Positions 28,390 to 38,300 of a DNA stretch of 64,000 bases are shown piece by piece. This DNA comes from Aeoliella mucimassa (GTDB lineage: Bacteria > Planctomycetota > Planctomycetia > Pirellulales > Lacipirellulaceae): contig NZ_CP036278.1 in the NCBI RefSeq assembly GCF_007748035.1, positions 248,001 to 312,000 of the forward strand, in the 5' to 3' direction. The notes beneath the pieces are model-generated. The model was not told the DNA's origin and made no database searches. It saw nothing but the letters and a program-made list of their open reading frames with translations. The number at the start of each line of letters is the position of its first letter. The first letter of the stretch is position 1. A program made the position numbers and the translations under genes.

Positions 28390-29649
28390 CTAATCGCACG
28401 CAAGGATGGCGGCCACCGCCTGCCCGGTATTCGTATGATTCAGCGCGGCAAACGCCTTGCGGGTGGTCGCTTCGGTTTCGGCAGCGACACGAACCGGACA
28501 CGCGGGGTCGGTTTGTTCGTGGTTCAACGTGGGCGGCACCGCACCCTCGTTGGCCGCCAGCAGACTGACCACTAGTTCCATTGCACCGCATCCTGCACCC
28601 AGATTGCCGAAGTAGCTTTTCGGCGAAGTTACCGGTACATCGGCTCCGTCGAGCACCTTGGCAATCGCCTGGGCTTCGGCCGGATCGTCTTCCAGGGTGC
28701 CGAGTCCGTGAGCGTTGATGTGCGCCAATTCGCTCGGTGCAATCTCGGCTCGCTCGAGCGCGACGCTCAACGCGTTCTCGATTGCTGGCACCGGTGGGTC
28801 GAATCGTTTCGCGGTTTGGCAACTGCGTGTCGCGACCGATAGCACGCGGGCCAGCGGTTGTTGGCCGCGACGTTCCGCATGGGTGCGACTTTCGAGCACC
28901 ATCACCGCGGCCCCTTCGCCCATCACCATTCCTTGCCGCTTGGCATCGAACGGGCGGCAAGCTTCGGCTGGCGATAGGTCGCCATGAGCCATGCGAGCAC
29001 CGCCGTGCCAGACGAGGTCGGTAATCGAGAGTCGCGTGCTGGTGCCGCCGACGAACATCACGTCGGCCTGCCCGCGGCGAATCACTTGCATCGCTTCGGC
29101 CAAGGCCAGCAGGCTCGAGATCTCGCCATGCGAAATGGTGTTGGTGGGTCCGCGGGCGTCGTGCCGAATGCCGATGTGGCAAGCCGGCATGTTCGGCAAG
29201 TACTTGAGCATCCAGAGCGGGAATAACTCGCGCTTCGCGGCATCGCCCCACTTGTTGAAATCGAATCCTTGTTCGGTGCTGCACGAGCGGTACGCGTCGA
29301 CCAGTTCTTCGAGGTCGCAGTACATCGAACCAGCGCCGAGCACGACGCCGGAACGTTCGGGATCGATCGAACCTTCTTCGAGGCCCGCATCGCTCACCGC
29401 CATTTCGGCGGCTGCGAACGCCATTTGAATCTCGTGAGCCATCACCTTCATGCTCTTGCGCGGCTTCACGTATTCCTTGGGTTCGAAGTCGGTGACCCGA
29501 CCACCATAAGGGGCCAGCCAACCCGCTTTCGCATAATCGTCGATCGTGGTGATCCCGCTGGTCCGCGATTCGATGGCACTGCGCACGGCCTCTCTTCCGA
29601 TGCCGATCGGCGAGACAATTCCAAGGCCTGTTATCAGTACGTCTTCCAA
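28390..29649 (-). CDS. FabF-like ketosynthase homologue lacking catalytic Cys
   Basis: A 419-residue thiolase-fold protein aligned along its length with FabF: EDVLITGLGIVSPIG, RGPTNTI, ADVMFVGG, PFDAKRQGMVMGEGAAVMVLE, INAHGLGTLEDD, SPKSYFGNLGAG. The nucleophilic Cys of the ACxxG motif is Glu176, counted by fixed spacing to GQADVM. The first catalytic His is kept (His314, NAHG) but the second is Asn349 (GHLLG in FabF, GNLGA here). It is probably not a condensing enzyme; a chain-length-factor-like or decarboxylase role is possible. It is divergent from a fatty acid desaturase and upstream of the sulfatase. Confidence 0.88.
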   Translation of the reverse strand: MEDVLITGLGIVSPIGIGREAVRSAIESRTSGITTIDDYAKAGWLAPYGGRVTDFEPKEYVKPRKSMKVMAHEIQMAFAAAEMAVSDAGLEEGSIDPERSGVVLGAGSMYCDLEELVDAYRSCSTEQGFDFNKWGDAAKRELFPLWMLKYLPNMPACHIGIRHDARGPTNTISHGEISSLLALAEAMQVIRRGQADVMFVGGTSTRLSITDLVWHGGARMAHGDLSPAEACRPFDAKRQGMVMGEGAAVMVLESRTHAERRGQQPLARVLSVATRSCQTAKRFDPPVPAIENALSVALERAEIAPSELAHINAHGLGTLEDDPAEAQAIAKVLDGADVPVTSPKSYFGNLGAGCGAMELVVSLLAANEGAVPPTLNHEQTDPACPVRVAAETEATTRKAFAALNHTNTGQAVAAILACD

Positions 29650-29980
29650 CGGAGGTTACCTGAGGATGCTTCGTGCGGTTGGGGGCAAGCCATCTCGACG
29701 AGCCGAGCCCTGCGGAAGGCCGACGGACAAGTGGCAAGTGCAATCGGGAGTCGGGGGTACTGTTTTGGGTTCGAGGCTGATTTAAGGCAATAAATAAGCC
29801 ATGGCGGCATTCTCGCCGTAATCGAGCCGCGAAGCTAGCGACCCCTGCTTGAAGGATCGGTTTGCCTAGTCTCTTCAGTTTACCTATATATCTATTCTTC
29901 CTCAATATTCCACCCAGCTTGAACCGATCGTAACGTTGCCCACCCATTCCCTGCGACCCAATTCTCACGGATAAATTCGC
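29650..29980. other. Divergent intergenic region
   Basis: About 330 bases between the ketosynthase homologue and the desaturase, transcribed away from each other. It should hold both promoters. An AT-rich stretch at about 29880-29915 is the best candidate for the desaturase promoter. No gene seen. Confidence 0.45.
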
Positions 29981-31120
29981 ATGTCTGTGCTCGATTCGAC
30001 CCCTGCCGAACTGCTGGCCGGGACTAGTGGACAGTTTTCGATGGCCGAAGCCCGCACGATCGTCGGCAACCAATTCCGCCATCGCGCGGCGATCTACTGG
30101 TCGGACCTGCTGGTGACCTGGGTGATCGGCATTGCCGCGTACCGGATGGTTCGCGAAGCCTGGCTCGGCGTGCCGGTGCGGTTGGTGCTGTTCGCGGTGA
30201 GCTGCTTGATGATCTACCGCGCGGGACTCTTCATTCACGAAGTGGTCCATATGCCGGCCGATAAGTTCCGCGGCTTTCGCTTCGTGTGGAACCTGATCTG
30301 CGGCATTCCGTTTTTGATTCCGTCGTTTGTCTACCTGACGCATCTCGACCATCACCGTCGCCGGCACTACGGCACCGATCACGATGGCGAGTACCTGCCG
30401 CTTGCGCATCGCAGTCGCTGGTGGATCGTCGGGTACCTGGCGCAAAGCTTTATCATTCCGCTGCTGGCGATCTTTCGCTTCGGGGTGCTGACGCCGGTTG
30501 CTTGGCTGCATCCTGCGGTCCGCACCTGGGTGCATCGCCATGCGTCGAGCATGATTATCGATCCCACCTACCTGCGGCCGCTGCCAACCAAGCGACTGCT
30601 GCGAATCATTCGCTGGCAAGAGCTCGGCTGTTTCGCGTTCATTGTCGCGTTCGCTACGTTGCTGCTGATCGGGCGGTTGCCATGGTTCGTGTTGTTGCAG
30701 GCGTACGCAACCGGTGTCGCGGTAGTCACGCTGAACGCGGTCCGCACGATTGCCGCCCATCGCTGGCTTGGCGAAGGGGAGCAGATGACCTTCCTCAAGC
30801 AGCTGGTCGACTCGGTGAACATGCCAGCCGGGAGCTGGTGGAACATTTGGTGGGCGCCGGTCGGGTTGCGCTACCATGCGTTGCATCACTTGTTTCCGAG
30901 CATGCCGTACCACGCTCTCTCCGAAGCGCATCGCCGGTTGATGGCCGAGTTGCCAGCCGACTCGCCGTATCGACTGACCGAGAGTCCCTCGCTTGGGCAC
31001 GAGCTGGCCGCGCTCTGGGCCCGGAGCGGTGCCGCCATGCGCGCCGCCGCTGCCGCCGAAGAGTGCGTGTCGGATTGCAGCCCCGCAGGCGAACCGTCGC
31101 GGATGGGAACCGCGTTCTAA
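29981..31120 (+). CDS. Membrane fatty acid desaturase
   Basis: A 379-residue di-iron membrane desaturase or hydroxylase. The three histidine boxes are present: HEVVH (86-90), HLDHH (121-125), and HALHH (299-303), separated by paired hydrophobic segments. The family inserts double bonds into acyl lipids or modifies carotenoids and sphingolipids; the exact substrate cannot be read from sequence. It is divergent from the FabF-like gene, which supports an acyl-lipid role. Confidence 0.9.
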   Translation: MSVLDSTPAELLAGTSGQFSMAEARTIVGNQFRHRAAIYWSDLLVTWVIGIAAYRMVREAWLGVPVRLVLFAVSCLMIYRAGLFIHEVVHMPADKFRGFRFVWNLICGIPFLIPSFVYLTHLDHHRRRHYGTDHDGEYLPLAHRSRWWIVGYLAQSFIIPLLAIFRFGVLTPVAWLHPAVRTWVHRHASSMIIDPTYLRPLPTKRLLRIIRWQELGCFAFIVAFATLLLIGRLPWFVLLQAYATGVAVVTLNAVRTIAAHRWLGEGEQMTFLKQLVDSVNMPAGSWWNIWWAPVGLRYHALHHLFPSMPYHALSEAHRRLMAELPADSPYRLTESPSLGHELAALWARSGAAMRAAAAAEECVSDCSPAGEPSRMGTAF

Positions 31121-31156
31121 AGTGGACCGCGACCTCTGCCATCGCCGATCGGGGTT

Positions 31157-31194
31157 TTGCCCCCAAATGTCAGAAAATCGATGGGTGGGGGCAA
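31157..31194 (+). terminator. Stem-loop after the desaturase gene (possible terminator)
   Basis: TTGCCCCCA (31157-31165) pairs perfectly with TGGGGGCAA (31186-31194) across a 20-base loop, 36 bases after the desaturase stop. There is no long T-run, so it may be an mRNA-end stabiliser or weak terminator. Confidence 0.4.
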
Positions 31195-31339
31195 TTCTTA
31201 CGCCGATTCCGCCTGCTGTAAGTCGTGTGTCAGTAATGGCTTGCGGGCATGGCATGAGTCGTAAGTCGAAAAGCGCTTTGCCCCCTGGGGGCTTTATTCT
31301 GCGCGAGTGGGTTGGGATGGCGTTTGGTGGTGGTTAGAG

Positions 31340-31361
31340 TGCATGTTCAAATGAACATGCA
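31340..31361. promoter_or_regulatory. Perfect inverted repeat, operator-like
   Basis: TGCATGTTCA and TGAACATGCA are perfect 10-bp arms around AA, about 215 bases upstream of the HINT-protein gene. The symmetric GTTC-N4-GAAC centre is typical of a dimeric repressor site; the protein is unknown. Confidence 0.4.
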
Positions 31362-31575
31362 TGATATAGCGCTGAGTGGCCATTTCCCAGTGAAAAAGTG
31401 CGAGATTGCGGACGAAACCAAGGTGTCGCCCAGCAGGATGAATGCACCTGTAAACCACCTAAGTTAACAATCCGCGCAATCGACTTGCCCGCTGGAATAG
31501 CTCGGCCTCATAATGACGAATAGAAGTAGTGCAAATGCCCTTTTCGTTCGGTTCGTGATTGTGAGGAGTCGTTCC

Positions 31576-33390
31576 ATGCGACCACTATTCGGCATCGCTT
31601 TGACGCTCGCCCTGGTTTCCGCTCCCTGTCTGCAGGCGTGGCAGGGGGACGTGCGTGCTGGCATCGCCTCGCGGATGACCGGCGAAGCCCGTGCCGCTAC
31701 GGCCGCTGGCGACCTGCAGTTACGCGACGAACTGCTGACGCAGGCCTTGCGGATCGATCCCGAATGCAAGCCGGCCCATTGGGCCAAAGGCCAGATGCAA
31801 ACCAACGGGGAGTGGACCCCGGTGAGCGAAGTACAGGCGGCCGCCGCCAAGAGCGAGGTGGTTGCTGAGTACCAGGCCCTCAAGGCACAAAGCGGTCGCA
31901 CGGCCGCCGAGCAGTTGCAGCTCGCCCGCTGGTGTCGCAAGCACGACCTGGCCGACGAAGCCCGCTACCATTGGCTCGCGGTGCTCTCGGTGGATGCCAA
32001 CAACCAAGAAGCCCTGACCGCGCTCGGCAGCGTGTGGTTCAACGGCCAGCTCGTCGCGCCCGACGATGCGAAGCAGTTGCAAGCCGATCAGCGTCAATTC
32101 CGTAAGGAGTCGGAGCGGTGGAGTTCAAGAATCGCCGGTTGGCAGCGGGCTTTGAAAGCCGGTGGCGACCAGGCCGGGGTGGCCTTGGCCGAACTCGAGG
32201 CCGAAGTCGACGAGACCGCGATTCCGGAGTTTGCCAAGTTGCTCGGCGATTTTCGCGGACTTACACCCGCGGAGCAGCAGCGCAACGTATCGCTTGGTAA
32301 GTCGTTCATTCTGGCGGTTGGTCAATTGCCGAGCTACGAAGCGAGCATGTTTCTGGTGCGAGCGTCGGTGTTTGCCGACGACCAAGAGCTTCGCACCCTA
32401 GCAGGCGAGCAACTGAAAGAACGCCCGGAGCACGAGTACATTCCGCTGTTGATCTCGGGTCTCGCGGCCAAGCTCGAAAGCCACTTCGAGTTGAGTTTCA
32501 GCCCGACCGGACGCGTGCAGTACGACCACGAAGTGTACGCCGAAGGCCCTCACGGCGACGAAATCGCCCAGATCTCGCGGATCGGCGGCGGTGGCTTCGT
32601 ATTCGATCCTGCATTCGACTTGTTTTCCCTGTACGTGGAGACGGTACGAGCCCAACGACTCACGGCCACACATTTGAGAAATTATCAGGCTGAAGCGATG
32701 AACAAAGAGCAAGCCGTGGCTCGCATCAATGCCCAGCGTGAGTTTGTCAACGCGAGAATCGCAGCGGTGCTCGAGCAAACCACTGGCGAGCAGCTGGGGA
32801 GCGATCCGCAGCCATGGTGGGAGTACTGGAGCCGTTCAAACGGATACGAGGTCCGAAGCGGAGGGCCTGCTAGAACCTACCGAACGAGCACCTCGCAGCG
32901 TCAGCTTTTCTTCGTTGCTAATGTTGTGGAGATACCACCAATGTCCTGCTTCGTTGCAGGAACGGAAGTATGGACTAAGACCGGAACGCAAGCGATCGAA
33001 ACGTTGCGCCCGAGTGATTTGGTGCTGACCATGGACCCCCGCACCGGCGAGCTTTGCTTCCGTCCGGTACTCGATACCACGCTACGAGAACCGACGCCGA
33101 TCATGCAGATTACGGTCGGCAATTACCCGTTCCTGACCACGCCGGGACATCCGTTCTGGGTCGAGGGCAAAGGCTGGCAGATGGCCCACGAGCTATCGAC
33201 CGGCGACCTGGTGCTGTCGGCCACCGGCACGCCGATTGAGATCACCGCGGTCGAGCAAACCGATCAGAAGCAGGAAGCCTACAACCTGATTGTCGAAGGC
33301 AACAGCAACTACTTCGTCGGCCCGCAAGGATTGCTTGTGCACGACAACACTCCCCGCCGGCCGGAGCTCGTGCGGGCGCAGGCTCCTTGA
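31576..33390 (+). CDS. Secreted protein with C-terminal HINT domain
   Basis: A 604-residue exported protein. The ATG at 31576 follows GTGAGGAG and begins a signal peptide (MRPLFGIALTLALVSAPCLQ). Residues about 20-100 resemble a TPR-like repeat (GDLQLRDELLTQALRIDP), and the middle 350 residues are unrecognised. A HINT (hedgehog/intein) domain starts at about 456 with CFVAGTEVWTKTGTQAIE, has TTPGHPFWVEGKGW, and ends NYFVGPQGLLVHDN. Cys458 is the expected nucleophile. Only about 15 residues follow, so no toxin or extein domain is attached. The domain could perform autocatalytic cleavage. Confidence 0.82.
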   Translation: MRPLFGIALTLALVSAPCLQAWQGDVRAGIASRMTGEARAATAAGDLQLRDELLTQALRIDPECKPAHWAKGQMQTNGEWTPVSEVQAAAAKSEVVAEYQALKAQSGRTAAEQLQLARWCRKHDLADEARYHWLAVLSVDANNQEALTALGSVWFNGQLVAPDDAKQLQADQRQFRKESERWSSRIAGWQRALKAGGDQAGVALAELEAEVDETAIPEFAKLLGDFRGLTPAEQQRNVSLGKSFILAVGQLPSYEASMFLVRASVFADDQELRTLAGEQLKERPEHEYIPLLISGLAAKLESHFELSFSPTGRVQYDHEVYAEGPHGDEIAQISRIGGGGFVFDPAFDLFSLYVETVRAQRLTATHLRNYQAEAMNKEQAVARINAQREFVNARIAAVLEQTTGEQLGSDPQPWWEYWSRSNGYEVRSGGPARTYRTSTSQRQLFFVANVVEIPPMSCFVAGTEVWTKTGTQAIETLRPSDLVLTMDPRTGELCFRPVLDTTLREPTPIMQITVGNYPFLTTPGHPFWVEGKGWQMAHELSTGDLVLSATGTPIEITAVEQTDQKQEAYNLIVEGNSNYFVGPQGLLVHDNTPRRPELVRAQAP

Positions 33391-33446
33391 TCTTCAGGCG
33401 GCAGCGTCGTTGTACTAGCGGGCCGCGCTTCGCTAGCGAACGTTGG

Positions 33447-34196
33447 CTAGACGAGTCCGCCATTCGCGCGAAGCGTTTGGCCGTTGGCCCAGCTTGCTTC
33501 GCTGCTGGCGAGAAACGCGACGATGTTGGCAATGTCGTCGGGCGTGCCGAGTCGTTCTAGCGGCGGCATTTTGCGAAAGTGCTCAATTTGCTCGGGCGTT
33601 TTGTTTTCGAGAAACAGGTCGGTCGACGTCGGGCCAGGGGCGACCGCATTCACCGAGATGTTGCGGCCGCGGAGCTCCTTGGCAAAGATGGCGGTCATCG
33701 TTTCGACAGCCGCCTTGGTGGCCGCGTAGATGCTGTAGCCTTGCAGCTTTAGCCCGACCACGCTGGTCGAGAGATTCACGATCTTGCCACCATCGCGCAG
33801 CTTGCCGGCCGCTTCGCGAAGCGTGTTGAAGGTGCCTTTCAGATTGACCGCAACCAGGTGATCGAACAGCGCGTCGTCGGTATCGGCCAGGTCGACAAAC
33901 CCAGGTTGCAGCACGCCGGCGTTGTTCACCAGCACGTCGACACCGCCAAAACGCTCGATTGCCTGATCGAACAACTTGGCGACCTGTTGGGGATCGCTAA
34001 CGTCGGCCTGCACGGCCATCGCCAGCCCGCCAGCCGTGGTGATTTCGCCGACCACGGCTTCGGCAGCATCGTGCCGACCAGCGTAGTTCACGACCAGCTG
34101 CATGCCGTCGCGGGCCAGGCGTTTGGCAATCGCGGCCCCGATGCCCCGCGACGATCCGGTGACAATGGCAACTGGTTGGTCTGTTTCGTTGGGCAT
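33447..34196 (-). CDS. Short-chain dehydrogenase/reductase
   Basis: A 249-residue classical SDR. It has the NADP(H)-binding TGSSRGIGAAIAKRLA, the NNAG motif in VLVNNAG, the catalytic Ser region NLSTSVVG and the YxxxK motif in YSIYAATKAAVE. The Arg of SSRG and lack of an acidic residue favour NADPH. The C-terminal WANGQTLRANGGLV is family-typical. The ATG at 34196 follows GAGGGAG. Substrate unknown. Confidence 0.93.
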   Translation of the reverse strand: MPNETDQPVAIVTGSSRGIGAAIAKRLARDGMQLVVNYAGRHDAAEAVVGEITTAGGLAMAVQADVSDPQQVAKLFDQAIERFGGVDVLVNNAGVLQPGFVDLADTDDALFDHLVAVNLKGTFNTLREAAGKLRDGGKIVNLSTSVVGLKLQGYSIYAATKAAVETMTAIFAKELRGRNISVNAVAPGPTSTDLFLENKTPEQIEHFRKMPPLERLGTPDDIANIVAFLASSEASWANGQTLRANGGLV

Positions 34197-34440
34197 CGTG
34201 AACTCCCTCGAGCTGGTCGTTAGCGGCAATCAATCACCGCATTATTGCAGGTCGCGTGCCGATTCGTAGTCGCCGAAGGGGGCAGTTTTGCCAAACTCTC
34301 GGAAAGTCGTACCCGCTGCGCTGGCACTAACGGCCGCCACGCAAGAGCAGAGGTGGGCGACTTGCATGAATCCTCTCCCCACTCGCGGTTATACTGGTAG
34401 CGAGTCTCGGTGATTGTCTAGTGACGCTTCTTGCGAGTCG

Positions 34441-35001
34441 ATGATGTGGAAGTACCTGCTGCCGCGGATTGCCTTGGCCGACTTGCCGGCGATGCTGCTG
34501 ACCGTGGTCGTCGGTAGCGTGATTGCGGGGCTGTACGGGGTGGTGCACGATCAGCTGACCTACTCGATTGGACCGGAGTATTTCACGCAGCTGAAGTTCA
34601 AGCAGTTTCACTACGCCGACTTCGGGCTGGCCGATCGCGTGTTCGTCGTGATCATCGGCTTCCTGGCGACCTGGTGGGTGGGGGCGATCGCCGGCTGGCT
34701 CCTCGCCCGGCGGCTGATCCCCCACCAGCCGCGCGCCCGAGCGATCCGCCAGATTGGCCTCGGCATCGTGTTGATGCTCACCTCCGCGGCCGTGTTCGGC
34801 TTGGCCGCTTACGGTTACGGACTCCTCCGCGGTCCCACGGCCGACTACTCCGCGTGGTCGTGGGTGGTGCGTGCCTACCAGGTGACCGACCTGTGGGCGT
34901 TCGTGCGGGTAGCTTATATTCACAACTCCGGATATCTCGGCGGACTGCTAGGACTGGTGGTCGCGTTGCTATTGATCCGCCCCGCGCGGGAGGAACCTTG
35001 A
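34441..35001 (+). CDS. Small integral membrane protein, unknown
   Basis: A 186-residue protein with four hydrophobic segments (near residues 12-32, 65-88, 100-125 and 160-180) and no recognised family. Adjacent ATG codons at 34441 and 34444 are both possible starts. Its stop codon overlaps the start of the next membrane protein gene by one base (TGATG), which implies translational coupling and a shared function. Confidence 0.65.
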   Translation: MMWKYLLPRIALADLPAMLLTVVVGSVIAGLYGVVHDQLTYSIGPEYFTQLKFKQFHYADFGLADRVFVVIIGFLATWWVGAIAGWLLARRLIPHQPRARAIRQIGLGIVLMLTSAAVFGLAAYGYGLLRGPTADYSAWSWVVRAYQVTDLWAFVRVAYIHNSGYLGGLLGLVVALLLIRPAREEP

Positions 35002-35384
35002 TGAGCCCTCTTTATCCAATCGTCGCCCTCACCGACATGCGACCGAACATCGGCCTGGCGTTCGGCGTGCTGCTCCTCGGAATGTTGTGGCTGGTGGCCC
35101 TCGCCAAGCGAGACCAGCACCGCAACGCTCTCCCCAAGCGGAACTGGCTCCCCTGGATCGCGCTCGTCGCCGGGCCGCTGGTCGGAGCGGGGTGGATGCT
35201 CGCCGATGCGTACCTGTTCTACCCCGAGTACTACGTGATCCCGTCGGACATCACCACCGCCCTCACTGCCCACCTGATCGTCGGCGGAGTGGTCGGCTGC
35301 CTGGCCGCAACGACGCTCGCGCTCGCCAATTGGCTGTCGACCAGGAACCACCAGCCGAGCGATCAGCAGGAGGAGGAAGGGTAG
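35001..35384 (+). CDS. Small integral membrane protein, unknown
   Basis: A 127-residue protein with three hydrophobic segments (about 19-36, 50-68 and 88-108) and a polar Gln/Glu-rich tail. The start at 35001 has GAGGAA upstream and overlaps the previous stop. It is convergent with the giant repeat gene, whose stop is six bases away. Function unknown. Confidence 0.62.
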   Translation: MSPLYPIVALTDMRPNIGLAFGVLLLGMLWLVALAKRDQHRNALPKRNWLPWIALVAGPLVGAGWMLADAYLFYPEYYVIPSDITTALTAHLIVGGVVGCLAATTLALANWLSTRNHQPSDQQEEEG

Positions 35385-35390
35385 AGGGTG

Positions 35391-38300
35391 CTATCGCAAA
35401 CTCCCCAGCCGCCGGCGCCGTACTGCGATCCATCCCCCGGCGATGCTTGCCAGCGTGAGCAGTGCGGTCGAGGGTTCGGGCACGCGGCCCACGGTTAGCA
35501 CCGTGTACCCGGCCAGGGAGCCGGTCGAGTGGTAAGCCAGCGTGTAATCGGTACCGTAGCTAGCTTGTTCGAGCAGCGCCCAATCTTCCTCTGCCGAGTC
35601 CCAGTAGTACAGCAAGTTCGACACTTCGTAATCGTTCGTTGTCAAAACCAAACTCATGAAGTCGGCCAGCGAATCGTCTCCCTCGCCAGCCAGGGCAAGC
35701 ATTCCACCGGAGGTGAGTTGAATGGCGTTGTACTGATATGGCTTCCCCGATCTGCCATATCCAATGCTTAAGGTATCGGAAACGCATATTAGTCCACCAT
35801 TGGCAATAGTGGTGGTGGTATTCGAGGTGGATGCTAAAGATAACTGTTTTACGTCGACTATTGAGTCGATGCCATCGACTTGTGTGACAACTGAAGCAAT
35901 TAGCCGTAGAGAGTTTGTGGAGAGGTATCCTCCGTTGGTTATTGACAATGAGGTTGGCGATATGGATTCCGAGCGTCCCTGACCCCAGGTACTCAAACTT
36001 GACAGCGCGAGCATCGACCCTTTTCCATCGACCAGAACATGGCTTTTATCCGCAATGTTTCCTTGGCCCGCGTTCACTGTTCCACCATTCACTATTTGTA
36101 AGGTTCCTATCCCGTGATAGCCCACATCTAAGCTGATGGGCTCCGTGATGGAGCCAATGCCATCGACGATCATCATTCCCGTAGAGCCTTTCTCGTAGCC
36201 GATGTGGATTTCTCTGCTCTTGAGGGTGCCTTCGTTCACGATGGTCACGGTGCCATCCCCCTGATATCCGATGTAGAGATCGGGAGTATAGAAGAGTGAC
36301 TCGCTGCCATCGACATAGACTTGGCCAGTGGAGCCAGGGCTATAACCAATTACGCAGTTTACCGCTTGAACGTACCCACCATTGGTCACTGACAAAGTGC
36401 CAGAACCGCGATAGCCTACAGGCAATCCGGTGATTCGCGGATAGTGGGAGTAAGAGTCAGATATAAAAGAGGATCCAGGGCCAGTCACGGTTATGAGGCC
36501 GGTGGAGTCAACTTCGTTGCCGATCACAGTGTCGCCAGATTTGACGTAACTCCCATCGGTTACCTCGAGGGTTCCTTGGCCGTGGTCCCCTACAAAGATG
36601 TCTCTAACGTACCACTTCGTTTCCAATCCTGACATCACAACACGTCCGTCAGAGCCTGCTTCAGAACCAATGTATACTTTTTCGTGACCAACTTGGGCTC
36701 CGTCGATTATCTCGAGCAACCCGTTTCCTCCGACTCCTACGTAACACTCGTAGTTGGAGTACATAGTGATTTCTTCTCCTTGGATCGTTGCTTTGCCAAA
36801 TGAGCCGGGCAGATGACCAAGATAAAGTCTGTTTATGTTGGTGTTTTGGTTAGTAATCGTCAGCGAGCCAGTATTGCGGTATCCGATTCCAACTTTTCCA
36901 AGAGTGACATAGTGTGTCAAATTGATCGTGATATCTTGGTCGGGGAGATCGTTGAGCCGGATGCTGCCATCCCAGGGGTGTTGGTCGTCGAATACCAGGT
37001 CGATATCTGCAAATAGGTATTGCGTATCGATGGTGCCTGTTCCGGTGAGATCTTTTGCCGACGCGTACAGCCAAAAGGTCGATAGTGTTCCGTTGTCGAA
37101 ATGGATGCTGCCGGAGCCTCGGGGGCCTGCGCCGAGCCAGGTCTCATTGGCGACCTCGACCGAGGCTCCATTGGTGATCGAAAGAACGCCATTCCCTTGG
37201 TTGCCGACGTACAGGTTCTCGGTCAAGGTCCAGCGACTCTCGGGGCCGTCGACCAGGGCTGCGCCGGAAGCACCTTGGTGGTATCCCAGGTAGCCGGTGC
37301 TCGATTCGATTTGCTTGCCATCGGCGATGGTTAGCGATCCACGACCGCCATAACCGGCCCCCAAGGGAAGTCCATCGACGTAGTCGAGATGAATATCGAT
37401 TGCTTGCCCAGGTAGCTTCTGCATCGAGAAGGTTTGCTGATGGCCGTGCGTTGCATCGAATGCCAGGTCGACGTCGCTTACCAGGCTGTGTGCGTAGATG
37501 GTCCCTTTACCAGTCAGGTGTTCGGCACCGGCCAGCAACGTACCCGTGGTGAGCAATCCGTTATAAAATGAGAGCGTTCCGTTGTCTCTTTGTTCGGAGC
37601 TTACCCAGGTGCTCCCAGTAACTGAAACCTTGGCATCGCGTTTGATCGAGAGCGTACCCTTTCCCTGGTAACCGACATTCAAATCGCCATCGATGTTCCA
37701 CGAGCTATTTGGGCCATCGAGCGTGACAGCGCCGGAGGCTTCCTGCTCGGAACCAAGGGTCGCACTTAGGCTACTTACTTTCGCCCCGTTGGTGATGGAG
37801 AGCGTGCCCTGGCCGCGATTGCCAATGGTGAGCGATTGGGTGGTTGTCCACGAACTGCCAGTTCCGTCGACTGTCGCCAGAGCTGTGGAGCCGACTTCGC
37901 GACCCAGGTAAGCATTGGTGCTCTTGACGCTCGCTCCGTTGGTAACATGGAGAGTCGCGGTACCAGCATTGCCAAGTGTCAGTTCGCCTGCGTTCCACGA
38001 CGAACCTAAACCATCGATGGCAATTGTACCGCTCGCACTAGTGTCGTAACCCACGTAAGTGGTGGAGCTGCTTGCGGTCGCTCCACTTGTCACGAATAGA
38101 GTGCCAGTGCCTTGATGTCCAAGGTAAACGGAGTTTCCTTGATAATTTTTCCAGAGCGAGCTGGCGCCATCGACAGAAATCGAACCATGTCCGTTCGCTG
38201 TATCTCCAATGTAGCTTTCGTAACTATAAAGAACTCCTCCATCTGCAATGGTGATGATGCCAGTCCCTTCGTTCCCGAGAGATAAGTCGTAGCCAAGCCA

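Larger units (their letters stand above)
31121..31575. other. Intergenic region with inverted repeats
   Basis: About 455 bases before the HINT-protein gene. It contains a 9-pair stem at 31157-31194, a GCCCC/GGGGC inverted repeat followed by TTTATT at 31280-31298, and a perfect 10-bp inverted repeat at 31340-31361. At 31375-31402 it contains GTGGCCATTTCCCAGTGAAAAAG, similar to the tails of the composite repeats. No gene seen. Confidence 0.5.

Noticed and set aside
28343-31255. Upstream continuation of the sulfatase reading frame on the minus strand to 31255
   Set aside because: It is antisense or out of frame to the ketosynthase and desaturase genes, has low-complexity His/Arg/Gln translation, and the sulfatase has its own signal peptide at 28342.
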